Part shown: piece by piece, positions 10,704 to 22,944 of the stretch | Position numbering within the stretch: the stretch's first letter is position 1 | Layout: every line of letters starts with the position of its first letter | DNA from: Candidatus Rokuibacteriota bacterium | GTDB lineage: Bacteria; Methylomirabilota; Methylomirabilia; Rokubacteriales; CSP1-6 | Assembly: GCA_016200085.1 (NCBI GenBank) | Contig: JACQFL010000004.1 | Span: 1-64,000 of the forward strand | DNA: 64,000 bases | Direction of reading: 5' to 3' | Position numbers and translations under genes: made by a program | The notes under the pieces: model-generated | Told to the model about the DNA's origin: nothing | Seen by the model: the letters and a program-made list of their open reading frames with translations, nothing else | Database searches by the model: none

Positions 10704-12233
10704 TCAGCTGATAGGCCCGACCGCGTGTTCGACGGCGGCCAGCACGCTGCCGTCGTCCACCAGCGCCAGCGCGGCGTCGAGGTCGGATTTGAGCCAGCGG
10801 TCGGCGTCGAGGCGGGGGATGCGCGCGCGCACGGCGGCGCGGGCGGCCGCGCTCCCCCGCCCCGGCGCGAGCGGCGCGCGGAAGTCGAGGGCCTGGGCGG
10901 CGAGCAGCAGCTCGATGGCCACGACCTGGCGCGCGTGGCCGACGGCGGTGCGCGCCTTGAGGGCGGCGCCGGCGGCCATCGCGTTGTAGTCCTCCTGGAG
11001 CCCGGAGGCCGGGATCGAGTCCACGCTGGCGGGCACCGCCAGCCGCTTGCACTCCGCCACCAGCGCCGCAGCGACGTACTGGGCGATCATGTAGCCGGAG
11101 TGCACGCCGCCGTGCGGCGAGAGAAACGGCGGCAGCGCCTCGTTGGTCAGCGGGTTCACGAGGCGGTCGATGCGCCGCTCGCTGATGCCCGCGAGCTGGG
11201 CGAGCCCGATGGCGAGCGTGTCGAGCGCGACGCCGAGAGGCTCGCCGTGGAAGTTGCCGCCCGTCAGCACCGCGCCGTCACCGTCGGGGAAGACGAGCGG
11301 GTTGTCCGTCACGCTCGTCAGCTCGCTCTCGAGGATCGCGCGGGCGAAGCCGATCGCCGAACGCGCGGCGCCGTGGACCTGGGGCATGCAGCGCAGGCTG
11401 TAGGCGTCCTGCACGCGCGTGCAGTCGCGATGCGACGCGATGATCGCGCTGTCGGCGGTGAGCCGGCGCAGGTTGGCGGCGGAGGCTGCCTGCTCCGCGT
11501 GCGGCCTCAGCCGCTGGATGCGCTCGTCGAACGCGGCGTTGCTGCCCATGAGCGCCTCGAGCGACATGGCGCCGGCGACGTCGGCCAGCCGGGCCAGCCG
11601 CGCGGCGTCCGCGACGGCGAGGGCGCCGACGCCGGCCATGAGGTGCGTGCCATTGAGGAGCGCGAGGCCTTCCTTGGCCTCGAGCACGAGCGGCGCCACG
11701 CCCGCCCGCGCCAGCGCCTCCCGCGCGGGCCGGCGCGCCCCAGCCACCCACGCCTCGCCCTCGCCGATCAGACAGCCAGCCACGTGGGCGAGCGGTGCGA
11801 GGTCGCCGCTCGAGCCGAGCGAGCCGCGCTCGGGCACGACGGGATGCACGCCGGCGTTGAGGCAGGCCACGACCGCGGCCACGACCTCCGGCCGCACGCC
11901 CGACGCCCCCCGCGCCAGCGAGGCGGCGAGGAGCAGCATCATGGCGCGCACCTCGGCCTCGGGCAGGGGCGCGCCGACGCCGCCGGCGTGGCTCAGCACG
12001 AGGTTGCGCTGGAGCGCGGCGCGCGCGGCGGGCGGGATCACGACGTCCTTGAGCTTGCCCACGCCCGTGGTGATGCCGTAGATCGGCGCGTCGCTCCGCC
12101 CGAGCCGCTCGACGTAGGCGCGGCTCGCGCGCATGGCCTCGAGCGCGCGCGGGGCCAGCCGCACGGGCTCGGCCGCGCGGGCCACGGCTTCCACGGCCTC
12201 GAGGGTGAGCGGGCCGCCGTCTAGATCGACCAT
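10704..12233 (-). CDS. hutH: Histidine ammonia-lyase
   Basis: YGITTGVGKLKD, GSLGSSGDLAPLAH MIO region, KEGLALLNGT, NFHGEP; end of hut operon. Confidence 0.92.
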   Translation of the reverse strand: MVDLDGGPLTLEAVEAVARAAEPVRLAPRALEAMRASRAYVERLGRSDAPIYGITTGVGKLKDVVIPPAARAALQRNLVLSHAGGVGAPLPEAEVRAMMLLLAASLARGASGVRPEVVAAVVACLNAGVHPVVPERGSLGSSGDLAPLAHVAGCLIGEGEAWVAGARRPAREALARAGVAPLVLEAKEGLALLNGTHLMAGVGALAVADAARLARLADVAGAMSLEALMGSNAAFDERIQRLRPHAEQAASAANLRRLTADSAIIASHRDCTRVQDAYSLRCMPQVHGAARSAIGFARAILESELTSVTDNPLVFPDGDGAVLTGGNFHGEPLGVALDTLAIGLAQLAGISERRIDRLVNPLTNEALPPFLSPHGGVHSGYMIAQYVAAALVAECKRLAVPASVDSIPASGLQEDYNAMAAGAALKARTAVGHARQVVAIELLLAAQALDFRAPLAPGRGSAAARAAVRARIPRLDADRWLKSDLDAALALVDDGSVLAAVEHAVGPIS

Positions 12234-13516
12234 CCCCGGGTGAGCTCCCGCACGCGCGCGAGCAGGTCGTCCTCGTCGACGGTCGCCAGCCGCCGGCCGG
12301 CGACGACGTGGCGGCCGTGGACCCAGACGTCGGTGATGGCGCGCGGCGACATCGCGTAGACCACGCTCTTCACGAGATCGGTGCGCGGGTGGAGCGAGGC
12401 GTCCTCCAGGTCGACGGCGACGAGATCGGCCAGGCGCCCCGCGGCGACGGCGCCGGCCTCGAGGCCGAGGATCCCCGCGCCGCCCGAGGTGCCGAGCGCG
12501 AACGCGGTGCCCGCGGAGAGCGCGGTGCCGTCGAGCAGGCGGACGCGCTGCAGGAGCGAGGTCATCCGCATCTCCTCGAAGACCGACAGCCGGTTGTTGG
12601 TGCAGCCGCCGTCGGTGCCGAGCCCGATCCTCACGCCCGCGCGGAGCATCTCGGGGACGCGGGTGACGCCGTCGCCGAGGAACATGTTGCTGCTCGGGCA
12701 GTACGCGAGCGCGGCGCCCCGCGCGCCCATGAGCGCGATCTCCTCGTCGTCGAGCCACACGCAGTGCACGCCGATCGTGCGCGGGCCCAGCACCCCGAGG
12801 CGCTCGAGGTAGCGGATCGGGGTCGCGCCGTGCTCGCGCAGGGTGTGCTCGCCCTCGTACCGTCCTTCCGCCACGTGGATGTGGAAGGGCGTGCCGGCGG
12901 CCTCCGCGACCTCGAAGCCCGCGCGGATCATGGCCGGCGAGGCCCCGTGCGGGCTGTGCGGCGCGGGCTGCACGCTGACGGTGGCGTCGCCCCGGTAGCT
13001 CTCGACGAGCTCGCGCGTGCGGCGGGCGGCGTCGGGCGGCGTCTCGCGATAGCGCCCCGGCGCGCCTTCCCAGTCGTACATGGTCCGGGCCAGCACGAGC
13101 CGGATCCCGATCTCGTGCGCGGCCGCGATCACCGCCTCGGCGTTCTCGTTGCCGGCGTCGGTCAGGTAGAAGAAGTCGACGCAGGTGGTGGCGCCGTGCA
13201 GCAGCATCTCCGCGAAGGCGAACTGCGCCCCCAGCGCGATGCCCTTGCGGTCCAGCCGCGTGGAGAAGGGATAGAGCACGCGATCGCGCCAGCCCATGAA
13301 GTCGAGGTCGTCGCCGAGCCCGCGCAGCAGCGACTGGAAGGTGTGGCAGTGGGCGTTCACCGTGCCGGGCAGGAGCGCCCGGCCGGCGAGCGCGACGTCG
13401 CCGGCCCGCGCCGCCCCCGCCGGCTCGACGGCCACGATGCGGCCCCCGGCGAGGTCCACGGCGTGGGCGGCGCGCCAGCCGCCGGGCGTGAGCACGAGGT
13501 CCGGCACGAGCCTCAT
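12221..13516 (-). CDS. Amidohydrolase, formimidoylglutamate deiminase-like (HutF)
   Basis: NAHCHTFQSLLRG, HIHVAEGRYE, GTDGGCTNN metal-dependent hydrolase motifs; between hutI and hutH with ATGA overlap. Confidence 0.8.
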   Translation of the reverse strand: MRLVPDLVLTPGGWRAAHAVDLAGGRIVAVEPAGAARAGDVALAGRALLPGTVNAHCHTFQSLLRGLGDDLDFMGWRDRVLYPFSTRLDRKGIALGAQFAFAEMLLHGATTCVDFFYLTDAGNENAEAVIAAAHEIGIRLVLARTMYDWEGAPGRYRETPPDAARRTRELVESYRGDATVSVQPAPHSPHGASPAMIRAGFEVAEAAGTPFHIHVAEGRYEGEHTLREHGATPIRYLERLGVLGPRTIGVHCVWLDDEEIALMGARGAALAYCPSSNMFLGDGVTRVPEMLRAGVRIGLGTDGGCTNNRLSVFEEMRMTSLLQRVRLLDGTALSAGTAFALGTSGGAGILGLEAGAVAAGRLADLVAVDLEDASLHPRTDLVKSVVYAMSPRAITDVWVHGRHVVAGRRLATVDEDDLLARVRELTRGWSI

Positions 13517-14772
13517 CGCGAGACCACCAGCCAGCCGCGCTTGAGCACGCGGCTCACGTGGTTCACCCCGTAGACGTACGAGAGATGGCGCCAGTTGGGG
13601 ACGTCGGCGAGCAGCATGTCGCACCACGCGCCCGGCCGCAGCGATCCGACCTCCCCTTCGAGCCCCATGGCGTGGGCGGCGTTCAGGGTGACGCCCAGCA
13701 AGGCCTCCTCGGGCGACATCTTCATCTGGCTGACCGCCATCGTCATCACGAGCTGCAGGTTGCAGCCCATCGACGAGCCCGGGTTGAAGTCGGAGGCGAG
13801 CGCCACGCGCGCGCCGGTCTCGAGGAAGGCGCGCGCGGGCGCGTACGGCAGGCCGAGGAAGAAGGCCGTGCCCGGCAGCAGCGCGGCGGTCACCCCGGCC
13901 TCCTTCATCCGGGCCACGCCCTCGGGCCGCGCCCGGAGGAGGTGATCGGCGGAGAGCGCGCCGATCTCCGCGGCCAGCTCGGCCCCGCCCAGGGTGACGA
14001 ACTCGTCGGCGTGGAACTTCGCCCGGAGCCCCCGCTGCGCGCCCGCCTCGAGGATTCGCCGCGCCTGGGCGACGGAGAAGACGCCCTCCTCGCAGAACAC
14101 GTCGACGTAGCGCGCGAGCCGCCGCTCGGCCACGGCGGGCAGCATCTCGTCGACCACGAGGTCGACGTAGGCGTCCGGGCGGCCCTTGAACTCGGGCGGG
14201 ATCTCGTGGGCGCCGCAGAAGGTCGCGTGCACCTCGACGGGCTGCAGCTCCCCGAGCCGCCGGATCGCCTCGAGCATCTTGAGCTCGTCGGCGGTGGTGA
14301 GGCCATAGCCCGACTTGATCTCGACCGTGGTCGTCCCGTGGCGCAGCAGGGTGGCCAGCCGCGGCAGCGCGAGCTCGACGAGCTCGTCCACGCTGGCGGC
14401 GCGGGTGGCGCGCACGGTGGAGAGGATCCCGCCGCCCGCCGCGGCAATCTCCTGGTACGACGCCCCGGGCGCGCGCAGCGCGTACTCGTGCTCGCGCGAG
14501 CCCGCGTGGACGAGGTGGGTGTGGGAGTCCACGAATCCCGGCAGCCCGACGCGCCCGTGGGCGTCGAGCTGCCGCGCCGCCGGCGGGATGCCGACGGCGC
14601 TCGCGAGCCGCGACTGGGGCCCGACCCACACCACGCGCCCGGCCGCGGCGGCCATCGCCGCCTCCGGAATCACGCCGAGGAGTCCGTCGCCGAGCGCCGG
14701 CTCGCAGGTGACCAGCTCGCGCAGGCCCGTGACCACGAGGTCGACGCCGGCGGGATCGCCGGGTACGCTCAT
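13513..14772 (-). CDS. hutI: Imidazolonepropionase
   Basis: [41 protein letters not shown]. Confidence 0.93.
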   Translation of the reverse strand: MSVPGDPAGVDLVVTGLRELVTCEPALGDGLLGVIPEAAMAAAAGRVVWVGPQSRLASAVGIPPAARQLDAHGRVGLPGFVDSHTHLVHAGSREHEYALRAPGASYQEIAAAGGGILSTVRATRAASVDELVELALPRLATLLRHGTTTVEIKSGYGLTTADELKMLEAIRRLGELQPVEVHATFCGAHEIPPEFKGRPDAYVDLVVDEMLPAVAERRLARYVDVFCEEGVFSVAQARRILEAGAQRGLRAKFHADEFVTLGGAELAAEIGALSADHLLRARPEGVARMKEAGVTAALLPGTAFFLGLPYAPARAFLETGARVALASDFNPGSSMGCNLQLVMTMAVSQMKMSPEEALLGVTLNAAHAMGLEGEVGSLRPGAWCDMLLADVPNWRHLSYVYGVNHVSRVLKRGWLVVSR

Positions 14773-16436
14773 GAGGTGATGCCGGGCAGATCCAGGCGGT
14801 GGCGGCGCGCGGCCTCGATCGCCTCGGGATAGCCCGCATCCGCGTGACGCATGATCCCGGTGCCCGGGTCGGTCGAGAGCACGCGCGCGAGGCGTCGCGC
14901 GGCGTCGGGCGTGCCGTCGGCGACCACCACCATGCCGGCGTGGAGCGAGTAGCCGATGCCCACGCCGCCGCCGTGATGCACGCTCACCCACGTCGCGCCC
15001 GCCGCCGTGTTCAGCAGCGCGTTGAGCACGGGCCAGTCGGCGATGGCGTCGGAGCCGTCGCGCATGGACTCCGTCTCGCGGTTGGGCGAGGCGACGGAGC
15101 CCGAGTCGAGGTGGTCGCGCCCGATCACGATCGGCGCCTTGACCCGGCCCGTGGCCACGAGGTCGTTGAAGATGGCGCCGGCCTTGGCGCGCGCACCGTA
15201 GCCGAGCCAGCAGATGCGCGCGGGGAGGCCCTGGAAGCGCACGCGCTCCTGGGCCAGACGCAGCCAGCGCACGAGGCGCTCGTCCTCGGCGAAGGCCTCC
15301 ATCAGCGCGCGATCGGTCACGTAGATGTCCTCGGGCTCGCCGGAGAGCGCGACCCAGCGGAAGGGCCCGTTGCCCTCGCAAAACAGCGGGCGGATGAACG
15401 CGGGCACGAAGCCGGGATAGGAGAAGTCGCCGACCCCGGCCTCCCCGGCCTCGTGACGGATGTTGTTGCCGTAGTCGAAGAGCACCGCACCCTGCCGCTG
15501 GAATTCGAGCATCGCACGCATGTGCGCCGCCACCGACTCGCGGGCGCGGCGCAGGTACTCCTTCGGGTCGCGGGCGCGCAGGACGGCCGCCTCGGCCGGA
15601 GTCAGAGGCGCGGGGATGTATCCGTTGATCATGTCGTGGGCCGAGGTCTGGTCGGTCACCACGTCGAAGTGCGCCCCGCGCGCGGCGAGCGCCGGATGCA
15701 CCTCGGCGGCGTTGCCGTGCAGCGCGATCGAGAGCGGCCGCCGCGCCCGCCGCGCCTCCTCGGCCCACGCCAGCGCCTCGTCGATGGAGCGCGTGGCGCG
15801 GTCCACGTACGACAGGCGCAGCCGCCGCTCGATGCGCTCGTCGTCGACCTCCACGATGATGGCCACGCCCTCGTTCATCGTGATGGCGAGCGGCTGGGCG
15901 CCGCCCATGCCGCCGAGCCCCGCGGTGAGCACGAGCCGGCCCGCGAGCGAGCCGCCGAAGTGCTTCTGCGCGCAGGCGGCGAAGGTCTCGTACGTGCCCT
16001 GGAGGATCCCCTGGGTACCGATGTAGATCCACGAGCCCGCGGTCATCTGGCCGTACATCGTCAGCCCCATCGCCTCGTAGCGCCGGAAATGCTCCCAGTC
16101 GCCCCACGCGGGCACGAGCAGCGCGTTGGCGATGAGCACCCGCGGGGCCTCGGGATGGGTGTCAAAAACCCCGACAGGCTTGCCGGACTGCACGAGCAGG
16201 GTCTGGTCCGCCCGCAACCGCTGCAGCGTCGCCACGATGCGGTCATACGCCTGCCACGAGCGAGCCGCCTTCCCCGTCCCGCCGTAGACGACGAGGTCCT
16301 CCCAGCGCTCGGCGACGTCGGGATCCAGGTTGTTCATCAGCATCCGCATCGCCGCTTCTTGCGGCCAGCCGAGGCAGGAGCGCGCGGCGCCGCGCGGGGC
16401 GCGGACGGGCTCGCGGGGCCGCAGCGGATCGCTCAT
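14769..16436 (-). CDS. hutU: Urocanate hydratase
   Basis: [47 protein letters not shown] overlap with hutI. Confidence 0.95.
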   Translation of the reverse strand: MSDPLRPREPVRAPRGAARSCLGWPQEAAMRMLMNNLDPDVAERWEDLVVYGGTGKAARSWQAYDRIVATLQRLRADQTLLVQSGKPVGVFDTHPEAPRVLIANALLVPAWGDWEHFRRYEAMGLTMYGQMTAGSWIYIGTQGILQGTYETFAACAQKHFGGSLAGRLVLTAGLGGMGGAQPLAITMNEGVAIIVEVDDERIERRLRLSYVDRATRSIDEALAWAEEARRARRPLSIALHGNAAEVHPALAARGAHFDVVTDQTSAHDMINGYIPAPLTPAEAAVLRARDPKEYLRRARESVAAHMRAMLEFQRQGAVLFDYGNNIRHEAGEAGVGDFSYPGFVPAFIRPLFCEGNGPFRWVALSGEPEDIYVTDRALMEAFAEDERLVRWLRLAQERVRFQGLPARICWLGYGARAKAGAIFNDLVATGRVKAPIVIGRDHLDSGSVASPNRETESMRDGSDAIADWPVLNALLNTAAGATWVSVHHGGGVGIGYSLHAGMVVVADGTPDAARRLARVLSTDPGTGIMRHADAGYPEAIEAARRHRLDLPGITS

Positions 16437-16502
16437 GACGCCTCCCGGCGCGGGACGGTGAGTGCCCGGTTTTCTGGAGTCACTCTACCCCACATTTTCG
16501 GC

Positions 16503-16530
16503 TTGCACGCTGAGCGCAGACGGGCATAAT
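16503..16530 (+). promoter_or_regulatory. sigma70-like promoter upstream of secreted hypothetical protein
   Basis: TTGCAC-16 nt-CATAAT. Confidence 0.4.
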
Positions 16531-16567
16531 CGTCCGGAAGCTTTCCCGCCCTGCCAAGGAGGAACCA

Positions 16568-17062
16568 ATGACCGTCACGCGCCACTGGCCGCTTGTCCTC
16601 GCCGTGCTCCTCGCGCTCGTCACGCCCCCGCTGGCGCGGGCGACCACGACGCCGCCGATCTCCGGCAACGTCCTGGGCATCGTCATCTGCCAGCCGCCGC
16701 AGTGTCCGGGGCAGGCGTTCGCGGGATCGTTCGTGGGCACCATCGACACCAGTGCGGTGACCACGGCCTTCGGGGTGTCGATCCGGTATGACCACCTCCC
16801 CACCCTGAGTGATCCGCCGATGCCGATCGCGGCCGGAGGCTGGATCATCCATCCGGCGGTCTCGGCGCCGAGCTATGGCGGGTCGGTCACGAACGGCACG
16901 ATCACGGCGATCGGGATCCATGGCCAGCCGACCAACACGTACATGGTCAGCGCCACCTTCGTGTTGACGCCCGGCGGCGTCTCCGCCGGCACCCTGACGT
17001 TCTCGGGGATCCTGAACGCCAACGCGATCCCGCCCAGCATGATCGGGTCGCTCAGCCAGTAG
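16568..17062 (+). CDS. Secreted hypothetical protein
   Basis: Signal peptide MTVTRHWPLVLAVLLALVTPPLARA; preceded by AAGGAGGA. Confidence 0.65.
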   Translation: MTVTRHWPLVLAVLLALVTPPLARATTTPPISGNVLGIVICQPPQCPGQAFAGSFVGTIDTSAVTTAFGVSIRYDHLPTLSDPPMPIAAGGWIIHPAVSAPSYGGSVTNGTITAIGIHGQPTNTYMVSATFVLTPGGVSAGTLTFSGILNANAIPPSMIGSLSQ

Positions 17063-17376
17063 CGGCTTCGAGCTGCATGGCGCGGATGGATTCCTCGCGG
17101 ATCTCTTCGGTCAGCCGCGCCGTGCAGGCCGCGAACTCCGGAGCGGTCTTCATCGTGTAGCGGCGACGGTGCGGCAGGTGGGCCAGCGAAGAACAGCGCG
17201 CGCGCACGAGCCCACCGTACGTTCCACGGCGACGACGGCGCGGCGCTTCTGCATGGTGGGTTCCTCCGGGGCGGATTATACTCGCGGCCGGTGGACGCAC
17301 CGACCGACCCGCAGCGAGGTGACGGCCCCGTCATGATCCCCACCCGCGTCGCGCGCGGGCGCGCCGTCGTGATCCC

Positions 17377-18111
17377 GTGGCGCTGACCGTCCTCGGCGTG
17401 ATTCCCGCCCGGCTGGCCTCCTCGCGGCTGCCGCGCAAGGTCCTGCGCGAGATCGCGGGCAAGCCGATGGTCGTCCACGTCTACGAGCGGGCGCAGGCGG
17501 CGCGGCGCCTCACCGACCTCCTCGTCGCCACCGACTCCGACGAGGTCATCGACGTCTGCCGCAGCCACCACGTCCCCGCGGTGATGACCTCGCCCGATCA
17601 CCCCTCGGGCACGGACCGCGTGTGGGAGGTCGCGCAGGGCCGCGTGGCCGACATCTACGTGGGCATCCAGGGCGACGAGCCGCTGCTCACTCCTGGCCAC
17701 ATCGACCTGCTCGTGACGCCCTTCATCCGGCGGCCCGAGACCCAGGTGACCACGCTCAAGATCCGCGCGACGCCCGAGGAGGTCGCGAGCCCCCACAGCC
17801 CCAAGGTCGTCTGCGACGCCCTCGGGCAGGCCCTGTATTTCTCGCGGCACCCCATCCCGTTCGATCGCGACGGCCGCGGCGTCGTGCACTACAAGCACAT
17901 CGGTCTGTACGCCTACCACCGGCACGCGCTCGACGCCTTCCATCGGATGCCGCCCTCGACGCTCGAGCTGACGGAGGGCCTGGAGCAGCTGCGCTTCCTG
18001 GAGCACGGCATCCCCATCGTGGTCTCGGAGACCACCGAGGCGCAGATCGGTGTCGACACCGAGGAGGACCTCAGAGCCGTCGAAGCCCTGCTCGCGCGCC
18101 GCTCGTCGTGA
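17377..18111 (+). CDS. kdsB: 3-deoxy-manno-octulosonate cytidylyltransferase
   Basis: VIPARLASSRLPRKVLREIAGKPMVVHVYERA, IQGDEP, KHIGLYAYHRHALDAF. Confidence 0.93.
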   Translation: MALTVLGVIPARLASSRLPRKVLREIAGKPMVVHVYERAQAARRLTDLLVATDSDEVIDVCRSHHVPAVMTSPDHPSGTDRVWEVAQGRVADIYVGIQGDEPLLTPGHIDLLVTPFIRRPETQVTTLKIRATPEEVASPHSPKVVCDALGQALYFSRHPIPFDRDGRGVVHYKHIGLYAYHRHALDAFHRMPPSTLELTEGLEQLRFLEHGIPIVVSETTEAQIGVDTEEDLRAVEALLARRSS

Positions 18112-19316
18112 CGTCCCGGCCCGCCCTCGGGCCGTGGGGGATCGTGACCCTCATCCTGCTCGCCCAGACGGCGGCGTGCGTCGGGCCGCTCGGCATCCCG
18201 GCCATCGCCTCGCTGATCCGCGCCGACCTCGGGCTCACGCTGACCCAGGCCGGCTCCTTCCTCTCCGCCTACTACATCGGGCCCATCGTGATGTCGGTGC
18301 CCGCGGGCACGCTCGCCGACACCTGGGGCGTGGCGCGCACGCTGATCCTCGGCCAGGTCGTGATCGCGGGCGGGCTCCTCGCCGCGAGCGCGGCCGGCTC
18401 CTACCCGATGGTGATCGCGCTCCTGATCGTCGCCGGCCTCGGCTACGGGATGCTCAACCCGACGTCGACCAAGGCCGCGATGGGCTGGTTTCCGCCGCGC
18501 CAGCGCGCCACCGTCGTGGGGATCAAGCAGATCGGGCTGCCTGCGGGCGGGGTCATCGGCGCCGCGCTGTTGCCGGCGCTCGCCCTCGCCGTCGGCTGGC
18601 GGCTCGCGGTGGCCGCCTCGGCGGCGCTCATCCTCGTGATGATCGTCGCGTCGGTGATCCTCTACCGCGATCCGCCCGGCGAGATCCTCGCGCGGCCGCC
18701 GGGCGCGAAGAGTCCGCTGCGGACCGTGCTGGCGATGCGCGATCCCTGGCTGGTAGGCCTCGCGTCCCTCGTCTTCGCCGCCATGCAGACGGTCTGGATG
18801 GCCTTCCTCGTCCTTTATCTGGAGGCCGTCGTCGGCCTGCCGCTGCTCGTGGCCAGCGCCTACCTCGCGCTGGCCCAGCTCGCCGGCGCGATGGGACGGA
18901 TCGTCTTCGGCCTCCTTTCCGACCGGGTGTTCGCGGGCGACCGCCGCTTGCCGCTGCTCATCGCGGGCGCGGGCAGCACGCTCTGCTCGATCGCGATGGC
19001 GTTCACGGGCCCCGGCGCCTCCGCGGCGTGGCTCGTGCCGCTCGTCTTCGTCTTCGGTCTGGTCGGCATCGGCTGGAACGGCGTGCACCACACGCTGATG
19101 GCCGAGCTCGCCGGTCCGGCTGCGGCGGGCACGGCGGTGGGGCTCGGGCTGGCGCTCTCGTCGATCGGCGTCACCGCGGGGCCGCCGCTCTTCGGGCGCT
19201 CCGTCGAGCTGATGGGCGGGCTCTACCGGCCGGCGTGGCTCGGCCTGGCCGGCGTGATGGTGCTGGCCATGCTGGTGCTCCTGGCGATCCGCGAGCGGCG
19301 CGGCATGGTATCGTAA
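18108..19316 (+). CDS. MFS transporter
   Basis: 12-TM MFS protein (GWFPPRQRATVVGIKQIGLPAGG); GTG start overlapping kdsB stop. Confidence 0.85.
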   Translation: MTSRPALGPWGIVTLILLAQTAACVGPLGIPAIASLIRADLGLTLTQAGSFLSAYYIGPIVMSVPAGTLADTWGVARTLILGQVVIAGGLLAASAAGSYPMVIALLIVAGLGYGMLNPTSTKAAMGWFPPRQRATVVGIKQIGLPAGGVIGAALLPALALAVGWRLAVAASAALILVMIVASVILYRDPPGEILARPPGAKSPLRTVLAMRDPWLVGLASLVFAAMQTVWMAFLVLYLEAVVGLPLLVASAYLALAQLAGAMGRIVFGLLSDRVFAGDRRLPLLIAGAGSTLCSIAMAFTGPGASAAWLVPLVFVFGLVGIGWNGVHHTLMAELAGPAAAGTAVGLGLALSSIGVTAGPPLFGRSVELMGGLYRPAWLGLAGVMVLAMLVLLAIRERRGMVS

Positions 19317-19324
19317 TCGGCGCG

Positions 19325-20554
19325 ATGAGCCGGCGGCCTCTCTTCTACGGCTGGGTGGTCCTCGCCGCGTGCACGAGCGTGGTCTGCGTTGGCCTGGGCG
19401 CGATGTTCTCGCTCGCGGTGTTCGTCAAGCCGATCGAGGAGGCCACGGGCTGGAGCCGCAGCGGCATCTCGACGATCGCGCTGATCAACTGGCTCGCCAT
19501 GGGCGCCGGCTCGTTCTTCTGGGGGGCGCTGTCCGATCGCTACGGCGGCCGCGTCGTCGCCCTGGCGGGCGGGCTGCTGCTCGGCGCCGGGCTCGTCGCC
19601 TCCAGCCAGGCCACGTCCCTCGGCGCGCTCTTCGTGACGTACGGGGTGCTGGTGGGCTTCGGCGTCGGCGCGTTCTACGCGCCCCTCACGGTCACGGCGG
19701 CGAAGTGGTTCCCGAACCGGCGCGGCCTCGCGGTGGGCACGGTCTCGGCCGGCATCGGGATCGGCGTGCTCGTGACGGCGCCCTTCGCGCGCTGGCTCAT
19801 CATCCGCTACGACTGGCAGGCGGCCATGGCGATCCTCGGGGATCTGTCGTGGCTCCTGATCCTGCCCGTCGCGCTCCTGATCCGCGAGCACCCGCCGGTG
19901 CCGGCCTCGGCCGTGCCGCAGGCGGGCGGGGCGCGCGAGCGTGACTTCACGGCGGCCGGGGTCATGCGCACGCCGCAGTTCTGGGCCATCGCGATCACCC
20001 ACTTCGCCTGCTGCGCCGCCCATTCCGGGCCGATCTTCCACATGGTGACCCACGCCGGAGACCAGGGGATCGCGCGGATGGCGGCGGCGACGGTGCTGAG
20101 CGTCTCCGGCCTCTCCTCGGTGGCCGGGCGCATCGCCACCGGCATGCTGGCCGATCGCTACGGAGCCAAGCCGACCCTCGTGGCCGGCCTGGCCGTGCAG
20201 GCGGTCCTGGTGTTTCTCTACCTGTTCGCCCACAACCTGCTCGCCTTCTACGTCCTGGCGCTCGTCTTCGGCCTGTCGTACGGCGGCGTGATGCCGCTCT
20301 ACGCCCTGCTCGTGCGCGAGTACTTCGGCGAGAAGGTGATGGGCGCCGCGTACGGTGGGGTGTTCCTGATCTCCACGCTCGGCATGGGCCTCGGCTCGTA
20401 CGCCGGCGGCTTCATCTACGATCACTTCGGCAGCTACGCGTGGCTCTTCATGACCTCGGCGCTCATCGGCGCGCTGGGGGTCTTCGTGGCCATGACGTTC
20501 CGCCCGCCCCGGATGCTCGCCACGCCGGTCCCCGCCATCGCCGGCGGCCGCTGA
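19325..20554 (+). CDS. MFS transporter (OFA/monocarboxylate type)
   Basis: FYGWVVLAACTSVVCVGLGAMFSLAVFVKPIEEATGWSRSGIS; KWFPNRRGLAVGTVSAGIGIG. Confidence 0.88.
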   Translation: MSRRPLFYGWVVLAACTSVVCVGLGAMFSLAVFVKPIEEATGWSRSGISTIALINWLAMGAGSFFWGALSDRYGGRVVALAGGLLLGAGLVASSQATSLGALFVTYGVLVGFGVGAFYAPLTVTAAKWFPNRRGLAVGTVSAGIGIGVLVTAPFARWLIIRYDWQAAMAILGDLSWLLILPVALLIREHPPVPASAVPQAGGARERDFTAAGVMRTPQFWAIAITHFACCAAHSGPIFHMVTHAGDQGIARMAAATVLSVSGLSSVAGRIATGMLADRYGAKPTLVAGLAVQAVLVFLYLFAHNLLAFYVLALVFGLSYGGVMPLYALLVREYFGEKVMGAAYGGVFLISTLGMGLGSYAGGFIYDHFGSYAWLFMTSALIGALGVFVAMTFRPPRMLATPVPAIAGGR

Positions 20555-20643
20555 GCCGAGCAGGCTGCTGAGCACGGCGCCGCGGGGGCGTACGGCTCGC
20601 CGTCGGGAGCGGATCTCGCCGCGCGCAGCCTGCGCGGCTGCCG

Positions 20644-20672
20644 TTGACACTCCCGGGGGGACGGTGTTATCA
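20644..20672 (+). promoter_or_regulatory. sigma70-like promoter
   Basis: TTGACA-17 nt-TTATCA upstream of Tat-signal mini-ORF and ABC genes. Confidence 0.5.
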
Positions 20673-20787
20673 ATTCGTCACATTTCCCGGAGGTTTAGCC
20701 CGCGCGGCCGCCCGTGCCCCGACCCCGTGGACAACACCTGACCCCTGGACGGCGAAGCGTCCAGTCCGATCAAGGAGGATCTGTCGG

Positions 20788-20886
20788 ATGAAGAGCGGCA
20801 TCGACCGGCGTGAGTTCATCAGGGTCTCCGGCGCCACGGCGGCCGTCGCCGTCACGATCAAGATCGAAGATCGGAAGGACGGGTAA
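20788..20886 (+). pseudogene. Remnant of a Tat-exported ABC solute-binding protein (signal peptide plus a few codons)
   Basis: MKSGIDRREFIRVSGATAAVAVTIKIEDRKDG*: RREFIR twin-arginine signal, then immediate stop abutting the permease start. Confidence 0.6.
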
Positions 20887-21739
20887 ATGCTCATCGAGCG
20901 GAAGTGGAAGAAGTGGGTGTACTTCTACATCCCGCTCACCCTCTTCATCATCGGCACCCTCTTCCCGTTCTACTGGATGTTCATCACCGCCATCCGGGCC
21001 CGACTCCGAGCTCTACCGCTCCTGGCGTGCCGTCAACAACGCGCCCTTCTGGACGCTGCACCCGACGATCGAGCACTTCCGCGACCTGATGGCCAAGACC
21101 ACGTTCCCGCACTGGCTGTGGAACACGTTCTTCATCGCGGTGTTCTCCACGATCATCTCGCTCTTCTGCGGCCTGCTCGCGGGCTACGCGCTCGGCCGGC
21201 TGAAGTTCCCCATGGCGGGCACGCTGGGGACCTCGATCTTCGTGACGTACCTGGTGCCGCCGACGCTGCTCTTCATCCCGCTCGCCAACATCATCCGCAC
21301 GTTCCAGCTCGGCGACACGCCGTGGGCCCTGATCCTCACCTATCCGACGTTCCTCATCCCCTTCTGCACCTGGCTCCTCATGGGGTACTTCAAGACCATC
21401 CCCAAGGAGCTCGAGGAGTGCGCGCGCATCGACGGGGCCACGCGCTTCGGGGCGATGGTGCGCATCATCTTTCCCATCGCGGTGCCCGGCATCCTCTCGG
21501 CGGGGATCTTCGCCTTCACCCTGTCCTGGAACGAGTTCATCTATGCGCTGGTGTTCCTGTCGTCGCCCGAGAAGAAGACGGTGCCCGTGGGCGTCGTCTC
21601 CGAGCTCATCCGCGGCGACATCTACTTCTGGGGGCAGCTCATGGCGGGGGCCCTGCTCGGCTCGATCCCCGTCGCCCTCGTGTACTCGTTCTTCGTGGAA
21701 TACTACGTCACCGGGCTCACGGGCTCGGTCAAGGGCTGA
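20887..21739 (+). pseudogene. Sugar ABC transporter permease (MalG type), single-nt frameshift near 20997
   Basis: Frame 1 MLIERKWKKWVYFYIPLTLFIIGTLFPFYWMFITAIR continues in another frame as PDSELYRSWRAVNNAPFW...GLTGSVKG. Confidence 0.75.
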
Positions 21740-21814
21740 CGCCGCCGGCGCCGCCCGCAGCGCCCGGAGCACGTCCCGGCCCCGGGGAACCTATTTGAGG
21801 GACAGGAGAGATCA

Positions 21815-22906
<1,092 letters not shown>

Positions 22907-22944
22907 CTAACTCGGAGGGGGGCTGCGCCCCCCTTCCGAGCGTC

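Noticed and set aside
17052-17300. 82-aa ORF upstream of kdsB on the minus strand
   Set aside because: No recognisable family; possibly a fragment (MKTAPEFAACTARLTEEIREESIRAMQLEAATG) but not supportable.
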